DNA of 20,020 bases, from IMG/VR virus record IMGVR_UViG_3300028388_001349, positions 1 to 20,020 of that record; one strand, written 5' to 3'. This document shows positions 7,313-15,333 of the stretch, in pieces. Under the pieces are notes generated by a model. That model was not told the DNA's origin, searched no databases, and worked only from the letters and a program-made list of their open reading frames with translations. Source of the DNA: a virus. Each line of letters starts with the position of its first letter. Within the stretch, counting starts at the first letter, position 1. Made by a program: the position numbers and the translations under genes.

Positions 7313-7559
7313 ATTACGTTCCTCCGTGGATTGGCATTGATTTGCTCAGAGCAGGCATAAGCCTGCGAAGGAGCGAACCGTCGCTTTCCAGAGGCCGCTG
7401 GCATTTCCGGGTATCCTAAGAAGGGGCCGGTAGAGCGGGTGGTCTGTTATTTGTGGTTCGCGAAACAGCCGAAGCTGCGTCGAATAAAAGATACAGGGGT
7501 AGGCGTACGAATAGCGGCCCTGCGGGGTCCAAAGGGACTAACGAATTGTTATGGAAGAT
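7313..7559 (-). other. Non-coding leader between tRNA and capsid gene
   Basis: 247 bases with no supported open frame. If the tRNA is cut out of the transcript, this becomes the 5' leader of the capsid message. It contains a perfect 6-bp hairpin (GCAGGC pairing with GCCTGC around TTAT on the minus strand, 7351-7366) about 40 bases ahead of the capsid start, and the capsid ribosome site GGAGG. No second promoter was found in it. Confidence 0.5.
7351..7366 (-). promoter_or_regulatory. Small hairpin in capsid mRNA leader
   Basis: GCAGGC-TTAT-GCCTGC on the minus strand gives a perfect 6-bp stem with a tetraloop. It lies upstream of the capsid ribosome site without covering it, so it could protect the message or be incidental. 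Confidence 0.4.
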
Positions 7560-7635
7560 TGGGGGCGGGAGGGGGACTTGCACCCCCGTCCTCCGGGATA
7601 TGAACCCGGCGTCCTAGCTGCTAGACCATCCCGCT
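7560..7635 (-). tRNA. tRNA with CAT anticodon (Met type), CCA encoded
   Basis: A full cloverleaf can be drawn. The acceptor is AGCGGGA with TCCCGCC (first pair A-C mismatched). The D stem is GTCT/GGAC with loop AGCAGCTA. The anticodon stem is CCGGG/CCCGG with loop TTCATAT (anticodon CAT at 7600-7602). The variable loop is AGGAC. The T stem is GGGGG/CCCCC with loop TGCAAGT. The discriminator is C, followed by encoded CCA at 7562-7560. The unpaired 1-72 position and three G-C pairs next to the anticodon loop are initiator-like. The D stem has the elongator-type T11-A24 pair and resembles glutamate tRNAs. Initiator, elongator Met or lysidine-modified Ile identity cannot be settled. It lies inside the head-gene operon behind its own promoter. 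Confidence 0.9.
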
Positions 7636-7644
7636 ACTACCCCT

Positions 7645-7673
7645 ATTATAGCACAAGCAGAGGAGTAGTTCAA
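7645..7673 (-). promoter_or_regulatory. Extended -10 sigma70-type promoter for tRNA and capsid
   Basis: On the minus strand TTGAAC (7673-7668), a 17-base spacer and a perfect TATAAT (7650-7645), with TG one base before the -10 (extended -10). The start of transcription would fall near 7638, only a few bases before the 5' end of the tRNA at 7635. There is no terminator before the capsid gene, so it should also transcribe capsid and downstream genes. Confidence 0.8.
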
Positions 7674-7688
7674 CACCCTATGGGTGTA

Positions 7689-8516
7689 TCAGCGACTCCC
7701 AGACAGGTCGTAGATGAAATTGCCGGTCTTCATGGCCTCAAGAATAGCCGCCTCGTTCTTCTCAAACTCGGCTTCCGACATCCTGTCCACTTCGCTTTCC
7801 CGGAACTGCTTCTTGTCACCTTCCGGGGGCGAAGTACGCGTGCTACGACCGGTATCTTCAGCCGCAGCCTCCTGTTGGGCACGCTGTTGCTTGGTACGCT
7901 TGCGACCCTTACCGGTGTCAGCCTTGTACAGGTCGATAGCCCGACCCGCTGCCTTCGCATCCGTGGCGTTCCGGTACAGGGCATCCTGAATATACATGGG
8001 CTGCTCCGCAACCCAATCGTGAAATTCCTGACTCTGCCTGATTTCACCGAAGTCGGGGTGCATCTCCAGAAGCTGCTGTTCCGCCTCTTTGCGGGAAAGC
8101 TGCTCCTGCTTCTCCTGAAGCTGCTTCATACGCTTCTCGCCCTCTTCAAGGGCCTCAGAGGCACGTTTGCGGGCGATGGTGTCCACGATCTTGGCGACTT
8201 CCGGGTACTTCTTAGACCACGCCTCGATTTCCTCGTCCGTCTTCGGGAACTTAATCTGTTCCTTGGTAGCAGCATCAAGTTGCGCCTGCATCTTCGCGAG
8301 GCGGTCGTTGTATTCCTGCTCTTTCTGCTGCATGTGACGACGAAGGTCACCATACCGCTTTTTGAAAGTGGCCTCTTCCGAATCCGGAGCAGCCGCATCA
8401 TCAGGTTCAGGAGGTTCCTGCTTGGAGGCGAAGGAATTTCGCTCCTGTTCCAACTCTTCCGCGTACGTCAGAGTATCTTCATCGTCGTCACGGTATGCGT
8501 TACGATACTTTGCCAT
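7689..8516 (-). CDS. Scaffolding protein, 275 aa
   Basis: Highly charged, Gln/Glu/Lys-rich, largely helical protein directly upstream of the capsid gene, where scaffolds usually sit. A long coiled-coil region (about residues 50-155: repeated KRY, MQQKEQEYNDRLAKM, LEEGEKRMKQLQEKQEQLSRKE) is followed by the segment FHDWVAEQPMYIQDALYRNA and DAKAAGRAIDLYKAD, which recurs in scaffolds of marine podovirus- and siphovirus-type phages. The basic stretch GKGRKRTKQQRAQQ could contact capsid acidic patches or DNA. The start ATG at 8516 overlaps the lipoprotein gene by 17 bases. It would act during procapsid assembly and leave before or during DNA filling. Confidence 0.85.
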   Translation of the reverse strand: MAKYRNAYRDDDEDTLTYAEELEQERNSFASKQEPPEPDDAAAPDSEEATFKKRYGDLRRHMQQKEQEYNDRLAKMQAQLDAATKEQIKFPKTDEEIEAWSKKYPEVAKIVDTIARKRASEALEEGEKRMKQLQEKQEQLSRKEAEQQLLEMHPDFGEIRQSQEFHDWVAEQPMYIQDALYRNATDAKAAGRAIDLYKADTGKGRKRTKQQRAQQEAAAEDTGRSTRTSPPEGDKKQFRESEVDRMSEAEFEKNEAAILEAMKTGNFIYDLSGSR

Positions 8517-8838
8517 GTTTGCACTCTTTCTTGGGGGCCGGGGTCTTATCCGGGTGGCCCTGCATTACCGGGGGGTGATCCCGGTCTTGTGTTTCGGATT
8601 CCTCCGAAAACTCCCCTTCCCTTTCTTCGGTTTCACGGTCCGGGGTCGAAACTTTGGTGTCCACAGCGTTCGTGCGGCTGGGTTTCGGGGCTTCATAATT
8701 CATCCTCCCCTCCCGGTCTCCGCCCCGTTCGATAGGGCAGTCCGGCCAGAAGTAGTCCGAGTTGTTCGGGCAGCGAAATTCGTTCTCGCCACAGGCTGCC
8801 AGCAACAGCACCCCCGAAAACACCATTACTAATCTCAT
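8500..8838 (-). CDS. Putative phage lipoprotein, 112 aa
   Basis: A classical signal peptidase II signal: MRLVMVFSGVLLLAAC, with basic Arg2, a hydrophobic core and lipobox LAAC, placing the lipidated cysteine at residue 16. The +2 residue is Gly, not Asp, which under the Lol rule of enterobacteria suggests the outer membrane. Two further cysteines (FRCPNNSDYFWPDCP) sit close to the anchor; the rest is hydrophilic, Glu/Asp/Pro-rich and probably disordered. The start ATG overlaps the upstream TGA (ATGA at 8835-8838) and the end overlaps the scaffold gene. Possible roles are superinfection exclusion at the outer membrane or an o-spanin-like lysis function; neither is proven. Confidence 0.8.
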   Translation of the reverse strand: MRLVMVFSGVLLLAACGENEFRCPNNSDYFWPDCPIERGGDREGRMNYEAPKPSRTNAVDTKVSTPDRETEEREGEFSEESETQDRDHPPVMQGHPDKTPAPKKECKHGKVS

Positions 8839-11006
8839 TCTTCAGTTCCTTCAAGATCATCAGTCCCGCTGAAAACACCTGCCCCAAGGAAGGACATCAA
8901 AGGTATTTCTCTGGAGAGAAGCTTACGGAACACCTCTTCCTTACTGATGCCCGTAGCCTTTGCGGTAACCCCGATCCGTTCATCGAGAAGGGTAACCACA
9001 GATGCCAGATCAGAGGCCAGCCCGGTGCGGTCACCAGAACCAAACCAGCCAAGGGATTGGGCTTCCGCAGGGAGAACCCCAAGCCGTTCAGCCGCCAGCC
9101 GGTAGATGTCAGAAAAGACAGAGTACTCAGTCTGAAGACTGTTCCCGTCTATTTTCTGAGAACCAAGCGTGTCATCAATCCAAGTAGCCGGATCGAGGTC
9201 TGCCGGGTTCGCCCGGTATGCTTCCCGGAATTGGGGTAGGATATACGCTTCCGGGATACTGCCGGGGGAAATCTCATTCATGGCATCCAACGCGCCGCGA
9301 ATAGCATGCGTATCGACGGTAACCCCATCAAGGTTCCCTGCTACGTTCTCAGCAAACGTAAAGGGCTTAGGGTTCGTGTCCGGATTTATGCCGCCGTTAT
9401 CGAGGGCATCAAGAAGACGCCGATGGATACCGGTTTCCCCGATCATCATCGGATAGCCTTTTTCGTTGACCCCATCGCCTCCGGGGCCAAGGATGTCGGC
9501 TATGTCTACGCCTCTCTCACGCTTGGCGATGGCCAAGGTAGCGTTTCTCAGGTTCTGGTCCGTCCTCGTACGCGGGCTGGTGGCTGCGTAGGCATCGGCA
9601 AAGTCACGAAGCCACGCATACGCTTCCTCTTTGGTATACCCAAGTTCCACAGCTTTATCGATGATCGGCCCGGTATGGTAGAAGTACTGGGCCTCAGTCC
9701 CGACCCACGGCTCCATACGTTCCGCCAGCCGATCCGCGATTTGCTCCCGCATATCCCAAACCGGTCTGGCCCGGTCGTTTTTCGGGAGGGCTTTATTGGA
9801 ACCTTCGGGCAGCCGGGGGGAATATACTACCGACTGCTCCGGCATGGTACGTTCATACGCTTCCGGGGTCGTTTCAAACAAAGGCTCCATATCATCGCCG
9901 GTCAGGCGGTCGGATGGTTTCTTTTCCATCTCCGCAGCCCGAAGACTGAGGATGTCCTCCATTTCGACATCCGCCGACGCAGTCGCCTCTTTGGACTTAA
10001 CAATCCGCACCCCAGCCGGACCAAGCCTTACCGGCTCAACCTCGAAACCGTCCCCCAGAACACCCTTCACGTACTCCATCAATTCCGCTTGCGTGAAGCC
10101 TTTCTGATAGGTGTTCCGGGAGGTGATGATCGACATATCCTCCGGACCGGGTTCACCCTTAGCAGACAGCACATCCCGCCCACGCGTAGTGATGATGGCG
10201 TTACCGCCCGGCTCCAGAACACGGCCAATCTCGCTAACAATCTCGTCACGGGTTTCCCGTGGCACCACGTTCAGTACATTCAAACTGACCACCCGGTTGT
10301 ACGAGTTGTCCGGGATGGCATCGGATTTCATGAAGGTGGGTTCGAAATCACTGGACGGAAACGGCTCATAGGTGTCGTAGCCCAATTGGGTGGACATCCC
10401 CTTACCGGCACCAAAATCGAGGGTATTTCCATCCACACCCCACGTATCGAACAGGGCGTCGGCTTTCTCGTAAGTCGGGAACGTACCCGTGATCTGGGTA
10501 AGGCGGGCGTTTTCGGCAGGAGGAAGGTTACCGAAGTTGCTGCCGACCGTACCCTCCCGGTAGCTACGGACACCCGCCTCAGACAGACGTTCAAGACCCT
10601 TCGCAGCACCCTTCACCAGAGGCTTGGTCAGGGGCAGGGCTTCCAAAGCACCCAAAGCCGCTTCACCAATGCCCAGAAGCATGGTCATCTCGTCGTCCGA
10701 GTTCCTGCCGCGTTCGAACGTCCGGGAACCTTCTTGTATGGCAAACCCGGCACCCGCAGGAGTGAAGTCCAGTAGGCCAACCCCGTAGCTATCATCGGTA
10801 GCGTTAGGATTACCGGTGACCTTTTCGGCCATCTTCATGGACTCGTATTGGTCGTACGGGCCGACACCTTCGAAGATTTGAGCCAGCCGGTATTTCAGCT
10901 TTTCACGCGCCGTAGGGGTGTATGGGCGTGCAACCGCACCGCCCTCGTCGATGATCTGCTGCTCTTCTTCCGGTGTTAGCGGAGTACGTCGTACAGTGTC
11001 GTTCAT
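8835..11006 (-). CDS. Large virion-module protein with embedded methyltransferase domain, 723 aa
   Basis: Three parts are visible. Residues 1-150 are mixed, with a Gly/Ala/Leu-rich helix LGIGEAALGALEALPLTKPL (111-130) that could be membrane-active. Residues about 160-340 look like a class I SAM-dependent methyltransferase: motif I LDFGAGKG (196-203), acidic YEP after strand 2, SDAIPDNSYNRVVSLNVLNVV (228-248), and VLEPGG (263-268). Residues about 410-700 hold an alpha-helical region with YFYHTGPI (441-448), YAATSPRTRTDQNLRNATLA (473-492), TVDTHAIRG (563-571) and AAERLGVLPAEAQSLGWFG (638-656), features recurring in large phage internal or injected proteins. ATG at 11006 overlaps the previous stop. 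The position between portal and scaffold suggests a capsid-packaged protein; substrate unknown. Confidence 0.82.
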   Translation of the reverse strand: MNDTVRRTPLTPEEEQQIIDEGGAVARPYTPTAREKLKYRLAQIFEGVGPYDQYESMKMAEKVTGNPNATDDSYGVGLLDFTPAGAGFAIQEGSRTFERGRNSDDEMTMLLGIGEAALGALEALPLTKPLVKGAAKGLERLSEAGVRSYREGTVGSNFGNLPPAENARLTQITGTFPTYEKADALFDTWGVDGNTLDFGAGKGMSTQLGYDTYEPFPSSDFEPTFMKSDAIPDNSYNRVVSLNVLNVVPRETRDEIVSEIGRVLEPGGNAIITTRGRDVLSAKGEPGPEDMSIITSRNTYQKGFTQAELMEYVKGVLGDGFEVEPVRLGPAGVRIVKSKEATASADVEMEDILSLRAAEMEKKPSDRLTGDDMEPLFETTPEAYERTMPEQSVVYSPRLPEGSNKALPKNDRARPVWDMREQIADRLAERMEPWVGTEAQYFYHTGPIIDKAVELGYTKEEAYAWLRDFADAYAATSPRTRTDQNLRNATLAIAKRERGVDIADILGPGGDGVNEKGYPMMIGETGIHRRLLDALDNGGINPDTNPKPFTFAENVAGNLDGVTVDTHAIRGALDAMNEISPGSIPEAYILPQFREAYRANPADLDPATWIDDTLGSQKIDGNSLQTEYSVFSDIYRLAAERLGVLPAEAQSLGWFGSGDRTGLASDLASVVTLLDERIGVTAKATGISKEEVFRKLLSREIPLMSFLGAGVFSGTDDLEGTEE

Positions 11007-11218
11007 TTCCGATTACTCTCCACTTCATCCCGTAGGGTACGAAGACGGCGCAATTCCCGAATCTGCCCCTGTACAGCAATAATCGCGTGATGGTCTGTCA
11101 GGTTTTCCAGTTGTCCCCTCAGAACGTCGATCCGATGACTGATGTACACCTCCAGCATCTGGAGGGCTTTCTTATCAGTCACCAGAGGGGTCAGACTTTG
11201 TGCCGTTTCCCTATCCAT
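11003..11218 (-). CDS. Small helical protein after portal, 71 aa
   Basis: All-helical, charged protein (MDRETAQSLTPLVTDKKALQ, then a predicted coiled coil through LRGQLENLTDHHAIIAVQGQ and RELRRLRTLRDEVE). Such short coiled-coil proteins commonly follow the portal gene in podovirus-type clusters; the function is not established and may be in head assembly or as a connector. The ATG overlaps the portal stop by one base (TAATG at 11216-11220) and the end overlaps the next gene (ATGA), so it is translated in a fixed ratio with both. Confidence 0.75.
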   Translation of the reverse strand: MDRETAQSLTPLVTDKKALQMLEVYISHRIDVLRGQLENLTDHHAIIAVQGQIRELRRLRTLRDEVESNRK

Positions 11219-13377
11219 TACTGGACCGGTCCTTGTCCCTGAGTGGGCTGCGGCGGGTTACCGCCGTTAGCCCCACCACCACCGCCGGTGAAGCCTTGTG
11301 CACCCGGTTCAGGGGCCGCTCCGGGGGCCACGTTACCGTTACCGGTCCCGGTGGGGTCAGACGGGCTGGGAGGGCCTCCTGCGCCTTGTCCGGGCTGCCC
11401 CTGCGGGGGTTGCGGCATCATGGATTGGATTTCAGCCATCATCTTGGCCTGAACCATCGCCTCACGCGGATCGTTCAGAATCTTGTCCTCGTCCAAGTCC
11501 ATCGACGCGGCCAGTTCGCGCAGCACGTAGTCGTACTTCACAAACGGGGCCATCTGCTGGTTCGCCGTCATCTGCATAAACTGGAGGAGACGCTGACTGC
11601 GAATTTCGTTACGCATCAAACTCTCTGTACCGCGTGCAACTACCTGAAGACCGCCATCAGTGTATTTCTTGTCAAAGTTGAACTGCATGTTGAAGGCGAA
11701 GAGGGCCTTGGCCAGAGGCACCAGAAGGTAGTCGTCGAAATTCCGGACCACGGCCTTCACGTTTTGGGCCGCTGCACCCATCAGCATAGACATACCGGAT
11801 GCCGTACGGCCAACACCCACCACGCCAGACATGCCGTGGGCGTAGGAGGGCATACCCGTGGACTCGTCAGCCATCTGACGGGCCTTATCGAACATCATAA
11901 ACAATTCATTGGAGATGTTCGGGAACTTCGTACCAAAAATGGCCTGACCCGGTGCCCCCGCCTGACGGCGGAAAATCTTACCGGGATGGATTTTCATGTC
12001 CTGACCGGGGATCAGGTTGGTCTCATCCACCTCGATCAAGAGGTTACCAGACAAGGCCGCATTATCCACCGCCATACGCATGAAGCCGTTCATGAGAAGC
12101 TGCGTGTCTTCCATGTTCTCGGCTACCCCGATCCCGAAGATCGAGTAGGGGTTCATTTCGTAGGGGACGATGTGATACGGGATACGGTTCGGTGTGAAGG
12201 GGTTCAGAACAAGACGGATCACCTGACCGTTGCACACCCACGCGTTGATCTGGATTTCGTCCTGATCCCGCAGGTCTTCCGGGATTTCCAGATCAGTGTT
12301 TTCAGCCGTCTCGGTATCGATGATGCCCCAATATTCCAGCACTTCGTACCGGTTCACCTTGTCGCCATGCGTGGCGTCGTCGATGGTGTGTTCCCAATCT
12401 TCCATGTGGTACTGCGGACCCATCTCAATTGCCGTCTCGATGCTTTCCTTGCGGAACAGGGGACGACGCTTCAGGGACCGAAGCTGGGTGCGGCTCATCT
12501 TGTGCCGCTGTACCACGAATTCACATTCGGAAACCGTACGGGCGTCCGGGTCAGGATAAATGTCCCAGACACTCACCGCTTCCATCTTCGGGATAGTGCG
12601 GAATTCCGGCTCGTATTCCCCTTCATCATTCCACTGCGGGTATTCCTTACGGAAGACGAACGGCCCCTTCATGACCCCGGAGCCAAACAGGCAGGATTCA
12701 AAGGCAGTCAGGCGAAGGTGCTTTTCACCATCACTTTCGTCCAACTGGTCCTGCATCTTGCGTTCCATCTCACGCGCAGCAGCCTTGGCCGGTTCGAACA
12801 CCGCCGCACCGGGAGACGGATCAGTCCCCAGCGTCAGGTTGTCCTGAACCGGTTCCAGACGTTCTTTATAGACACCCAAATCTTTTTCGATATCGGGACG
12901 GGAGTATTTCCGGGGAACTTCGTAGGAGACGTTGGCCTTCTCCTTGACCTTGTCTTCCGTAACCTCGTTGGGATTGTACGACACTTCACCCGCCACACCC
13001 GTAGGGATAAACGGAGCCTCGCACCCGATGGGGAAACGACCACCAGCCAGAAGAACATCCACGATCTGCGCGTAGGCCGCCTGCACCTTGGTTTTCGTGA
13101 TCTTGATGAAGGCGCGGCTTTTTTCTTCGTCCGTGAATTGCGTATCCGGGCCGTAGACCCCGCGATAATTCTGGTACGCCAGAAGCCAGCGTTTCTCGTC
13201 CGCACTGCGCCTGTCCTTGGATTTCCGGTACGCCGATTCAACGAATTCGACGAGGGGGGAGTACCGAAGGTTTTCCTCCGCTACATCATCCCCCTCTTCC
13301 AAGGAGGCTACAAAGCGCGGCTCAGTCTCGTCTTCAGGAGAGACGTTGCTGCGCGGATCAGTGACGAAGGATTCCAT
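11218..13377 (-). CDS. Portal protein (head-tail connector), 719 aa
   Basis: Forms the dodecameric ring at one vertex through which DNA enters and leaves the head. Recognisable features are AFESCLFGSGVMKGPF (wing/stem transition), EAVSVWDIYPDPDA, the DTQLLMNGFMRMAVDNAAL segment, and a long helix near GRTASGMSMLMGAAAQNVKA, a combination seen in P22-type and T7-type portals. Its length (719 aa) fits large podovirus portals. The last 66 residues (654-719) are a Gly/Pro/Gln-rich disordered tail. The ATG at 13377 has GAGGTG upstream and follows the TerL stop by nine bases. A long shadow frame on the other strand is not coding. Confidence 0.9.
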   Translation of the reverse strand: MESFVTDPRSNVSPEDETEPRFVASLEEGDDVAEENLRYSPLVEFVESAYRKSKDRRSADEKRWLLAYQNYRGVYGPDTQFTDEEKSRAFIKITKTKVQAAYAQIVDVLLAGGRFPIGCEAPFIPTGVAGEVSYNPNEVTEDKVKEKANVSYEVPRKYSRPDIEKDLGVYKERLEPVQDNLTLGTDPSPGAAVFEPAKAAAREMERKMQDQLDESDGEKHLRLTAFESCLFGSGVMKGPFVFRKEYPQWNDEGEYEPEFRTIPKMEAVSVWDIYPDPDARTVSECEFVVQRHKMSRTQLRSLKRRPLFRKESIETAIEMGPQYHMEDWEHTIDDATHGDKVNRYEVLEYWGIIDTETAENTDLEIPEDLRDQDEIQINAWVCNGQVIRLVLNPFTPNRIPYHIVPYEMNPYSIFGIGVAENMEDTQLLMNGFMRMAVDNAALSGNLLIEVDETNLIPGQDMKIHPGKIFRRQAGAPGQAIFGTKFPNISNELFMMFDKARQMADESTGMPSYAHGMSGVVGVGRTASGMSMLMGAAAQNVKAVVRNFDDYLLVPLAKALFAFNMQFNFDKKYTDGGLQVVARGTESLMRNEIRSQRLLQFMQMTANQQMAPFVKYDYVLRELAASMDLDEDKILNDPREAMVQAKMMAEIQSMMPQPPQGQPGQGAGGPPSPSDPTGTGNGNVAPGAAPEPGAQGFTGGGGGANGGNPPQPTQGQGPVQ

Positions 13378-13386
13378 ATTTCACCT

Positions 13387-15333
13387 CTAGTACCCGAATG
13401 TTGCGTCTACCGGCTGCCAGCGTTGCGGGGCTACGCCACGACCAAACTGATCAAACGGACTGAACGCACGCGGGCGGGACATGATGCCGTACCGAATAGA
13501 GTCATAAGCGTGGTCCGACGCGTACCGCTGATCGATGTCTTCCCCACCCTTGGGGTCCATCGGGATCACCGGAAGGTCGGCAATAATCTGGCGGCAAGTG
13601 TTGAAAAACATGATGCCGGGACGTTCGGTCACTTCATCAACTTTCAGAAGTTCGTGCAGGCGGTTCTTACCAGCCACACGCGACCGGGGGGACCGGTCGG
13701 AGGGACGCCACCGACATCCGGCAGCAATCATCTCCTCCGCAATCGAGGGGCCGACCTGCCCCCTCTGGTGCCAACACGACGAGTCGAGGACGCCGTAGTC
13801 GATACTTTCGCCTTTTTCCGCTTCCAGAACGGCTTTCGCCAGATCACGACCGGTGTATCTGGAGATATACAGTTCACGGTAGACAATCAGGGTTTCGTAC
13901 GCCGGGTCGATTGCATACCAGTGAACTGCTGAATACGATGAATAGCCGTAATCACAGGAACGAAACCGCCGCCAAGTATCAGGAATGTCGAAAGGGTCAC
14001 AGACATGGTGTTTAGCCCTGAATTCGGAGAATGCCGCCCCCTCGGCAATCGTCCAATCACCTTCCAGTAGCTGCCGTCGCTGCATTTCAGGGAGCGACAG
14101 CAGGTTTGCTTCGTAGTTTCCATCCTCCGTCAGGTACGGGTTGTCGTACAGGCTGGCGGGAATGAAGCGGCGCTGGAACAGAGGCTGACCCGCTTTTTCG
14201 TGATGCGGAGGGTACGACAGGACTTCACCGGTACTGATGTCGGTCGCCGGGAAAGGTTTACCGGGAGGCGACGGGTCGATGAACATCTGCTTCACCCAGC
14301 CGTGCCCCGGACCACCGGGGTTGGTGGTAGCCCGCATAAAGATAGGCAGGTCGGCAACCGTGGTACGCAGTCGTGACCGCATGTAGTTCCACGCAAACGG
14401 CGTGGGGTACTGAGTCAACTCGTCAAAGGCGATGTAGGAGAAGGCCTGACCTTGGTAACGCAGAACGTCCTCGTCCCGTTCAAGGTAGGTCAGCCACAAC
14501 CGGCCCCCTTTAGGGAAGGTCCACTGGCTCTTCTTCTCCTGCCATTTCGCACCCGGAAAGGCCTTGGGATACAACTCTTGGGACTTCCAGATCAGTTCCC
14601 GCAATTCGTCGTTCGTACGGCGGAATATGATGCCGTTGAATTGCGGATGATCGAAGTACCGCATAGGATCAGCCAGAAGGCCGTAAGACTTACCACCACC
14701 GGCAGCGCCACCATAAAGTACCTCCCGTTCTGCTGCGGCAAGAAACTCTGTCTGTGGTCCGGGGTTGGGGCTGAAAACAACCTCAACCTCGTCGGTGTTT
14801 TCCCCTACGACGCTGAAGTCCAGCGTATCGGAAATGGTTGGGGATGGGGGTTCTGGGTTGAGAGGCTCAAGGCCTCGCTCTTTTCTCCACTCGTCGTGGG
14901 GTTTCCAGTTGTCGAGTTGCTTTTGTTTAATCGCCGCAACTCGTTTGGCATCCGCGATTTTCCTTTTGATTCTCGCTTTGGCCTTCTCTTCGCCAGTTTT
15001 GGGTTTGTTCCTGCGGTGACGTTTACGCAGTTCCTTCGCGCGTTCGTTCTTTGGATCAGACCCACGACTTTCCTTCCATCGGTTAGAGACTCCTTGGTGA
15101 GAAATCTTTTTACCGGTAGCTGAAGTCAGCCAATCAGCCGCCTCACGAAACGAAGCACCAGCATCAATAGCATCGAAGGCCTTCTCCATAGCCTCTGCCA
15201 TCTCCGGGATGGGCTTGAGAAGGAGGGGGTCGTGAGAACACGGCTCGTAGCCCCACGCAGGCTTCTGGCGAGTGTACATACGCCTGCGGTACGGCCAGCC
15301 AGTAATGCTGCAAATGGTGACTTCGTCACTCAT
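13387..15333 (-). CDS. Terminase large subunit with N-terminal extension, 648 aa
   Basis: Motor and nuclease that packages DNA into the procapsid. ATPase domain: Walker A GGAAGGGKS (208-216), Walker B SYIAFDE (299-305), coupling motif ATTNPGG (335-341). Nuclease domain: acidic residues in SCDYGYSS (D461), GVLDSS (D517) and SDHAYDSIRYG (D607/D611). Residues 1-190 are an extension before the ATPase. It holds an ITGWPYRRRMYTR start with paired Cys (8 and 32), a helix-turn-helix-like segment FREAADWLTSATGKKISHQG (62-81), and a very basic helix (95-140). The start at 15333 is preferred over 15384 because the ATG overlaps the TerS TGA. It works with TerS and the portal. Confidence 0.92.
   Translation of the reverse strand: MSDEVTICSITGWPYRRRMYTRQKPAWGYEPCSHDPLLLKPIPEMAEAMEKAFDAIDAGASFREAADWLTSATGKKISHQGVSNRWKESRGSDPKNERAKELRKRHRRNKPKTGEEKAKARIKRKIADAKRVAAIKQKQLDNWKPHDEWRKERGLEPLNPEPPSPTISDTLDFSVVGENTDEVEVVFSPNPGPQTEFLAAAEREVLYGGAAGGGKSYGLLADPMRYFDHPQFNGIIFRRTNDELRELIWKSQELYPKAFPGAKWQEKKSQWTFPKGGRLWLTYLERDEDVLRYQGQAFSYIAFDELTQYPTPFAWNYMRSRLRTTVADLPIFMRATTNPGGPGHGWVKQMFIDPSPPGKPFPATDISTGEVLSYPPHHEKAGQPLFQRRFIPASLYDNPYLTEDGNYEANLLSLPEMQRRQLLEGDWTIAEGAAFSEFRAKHHVCDPFDIPDTWRRFRSCDYGYSSYSAVHWYAIDPAYETLIVYRELYISRYTGRDLAKAVLEAEKGESIDYGVLDSSCWHQRGQVGPSIAEEMIAAGCRWRPSDRSPRSRVAGKNRLHELLKVDEVTERPGIMFFNTCRQIIADLPVIPMDPKGGEDIDQRYASDHAYDSIRYGIMSRPRAFSPFDQFGRGVAPQRWQPVDATFGY

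Noticed and set aside
7551-8735. Plus-strand open frame of 394 codons
   Set aside because: Runs through the tRNA, promoter, scaffold and lipoprotein genes in antisense, so it cannot be a normal gene.
9306-10775. Plus-strand open frame of 489 codons
   Set aside because: Shadow of the methyltransferase-containing gene; no ribosome site and no domain, and it contradicts the uniform minus-strand gene order.
11200-13932. Very long plus-strand open frame (910 codons)
   Set aside because: It lies opposite the portal and the end of the terminase gene, both of which carry clear family motifs. The plus-strand product has no recognisable domain and is explained by GC-rich codon bias.
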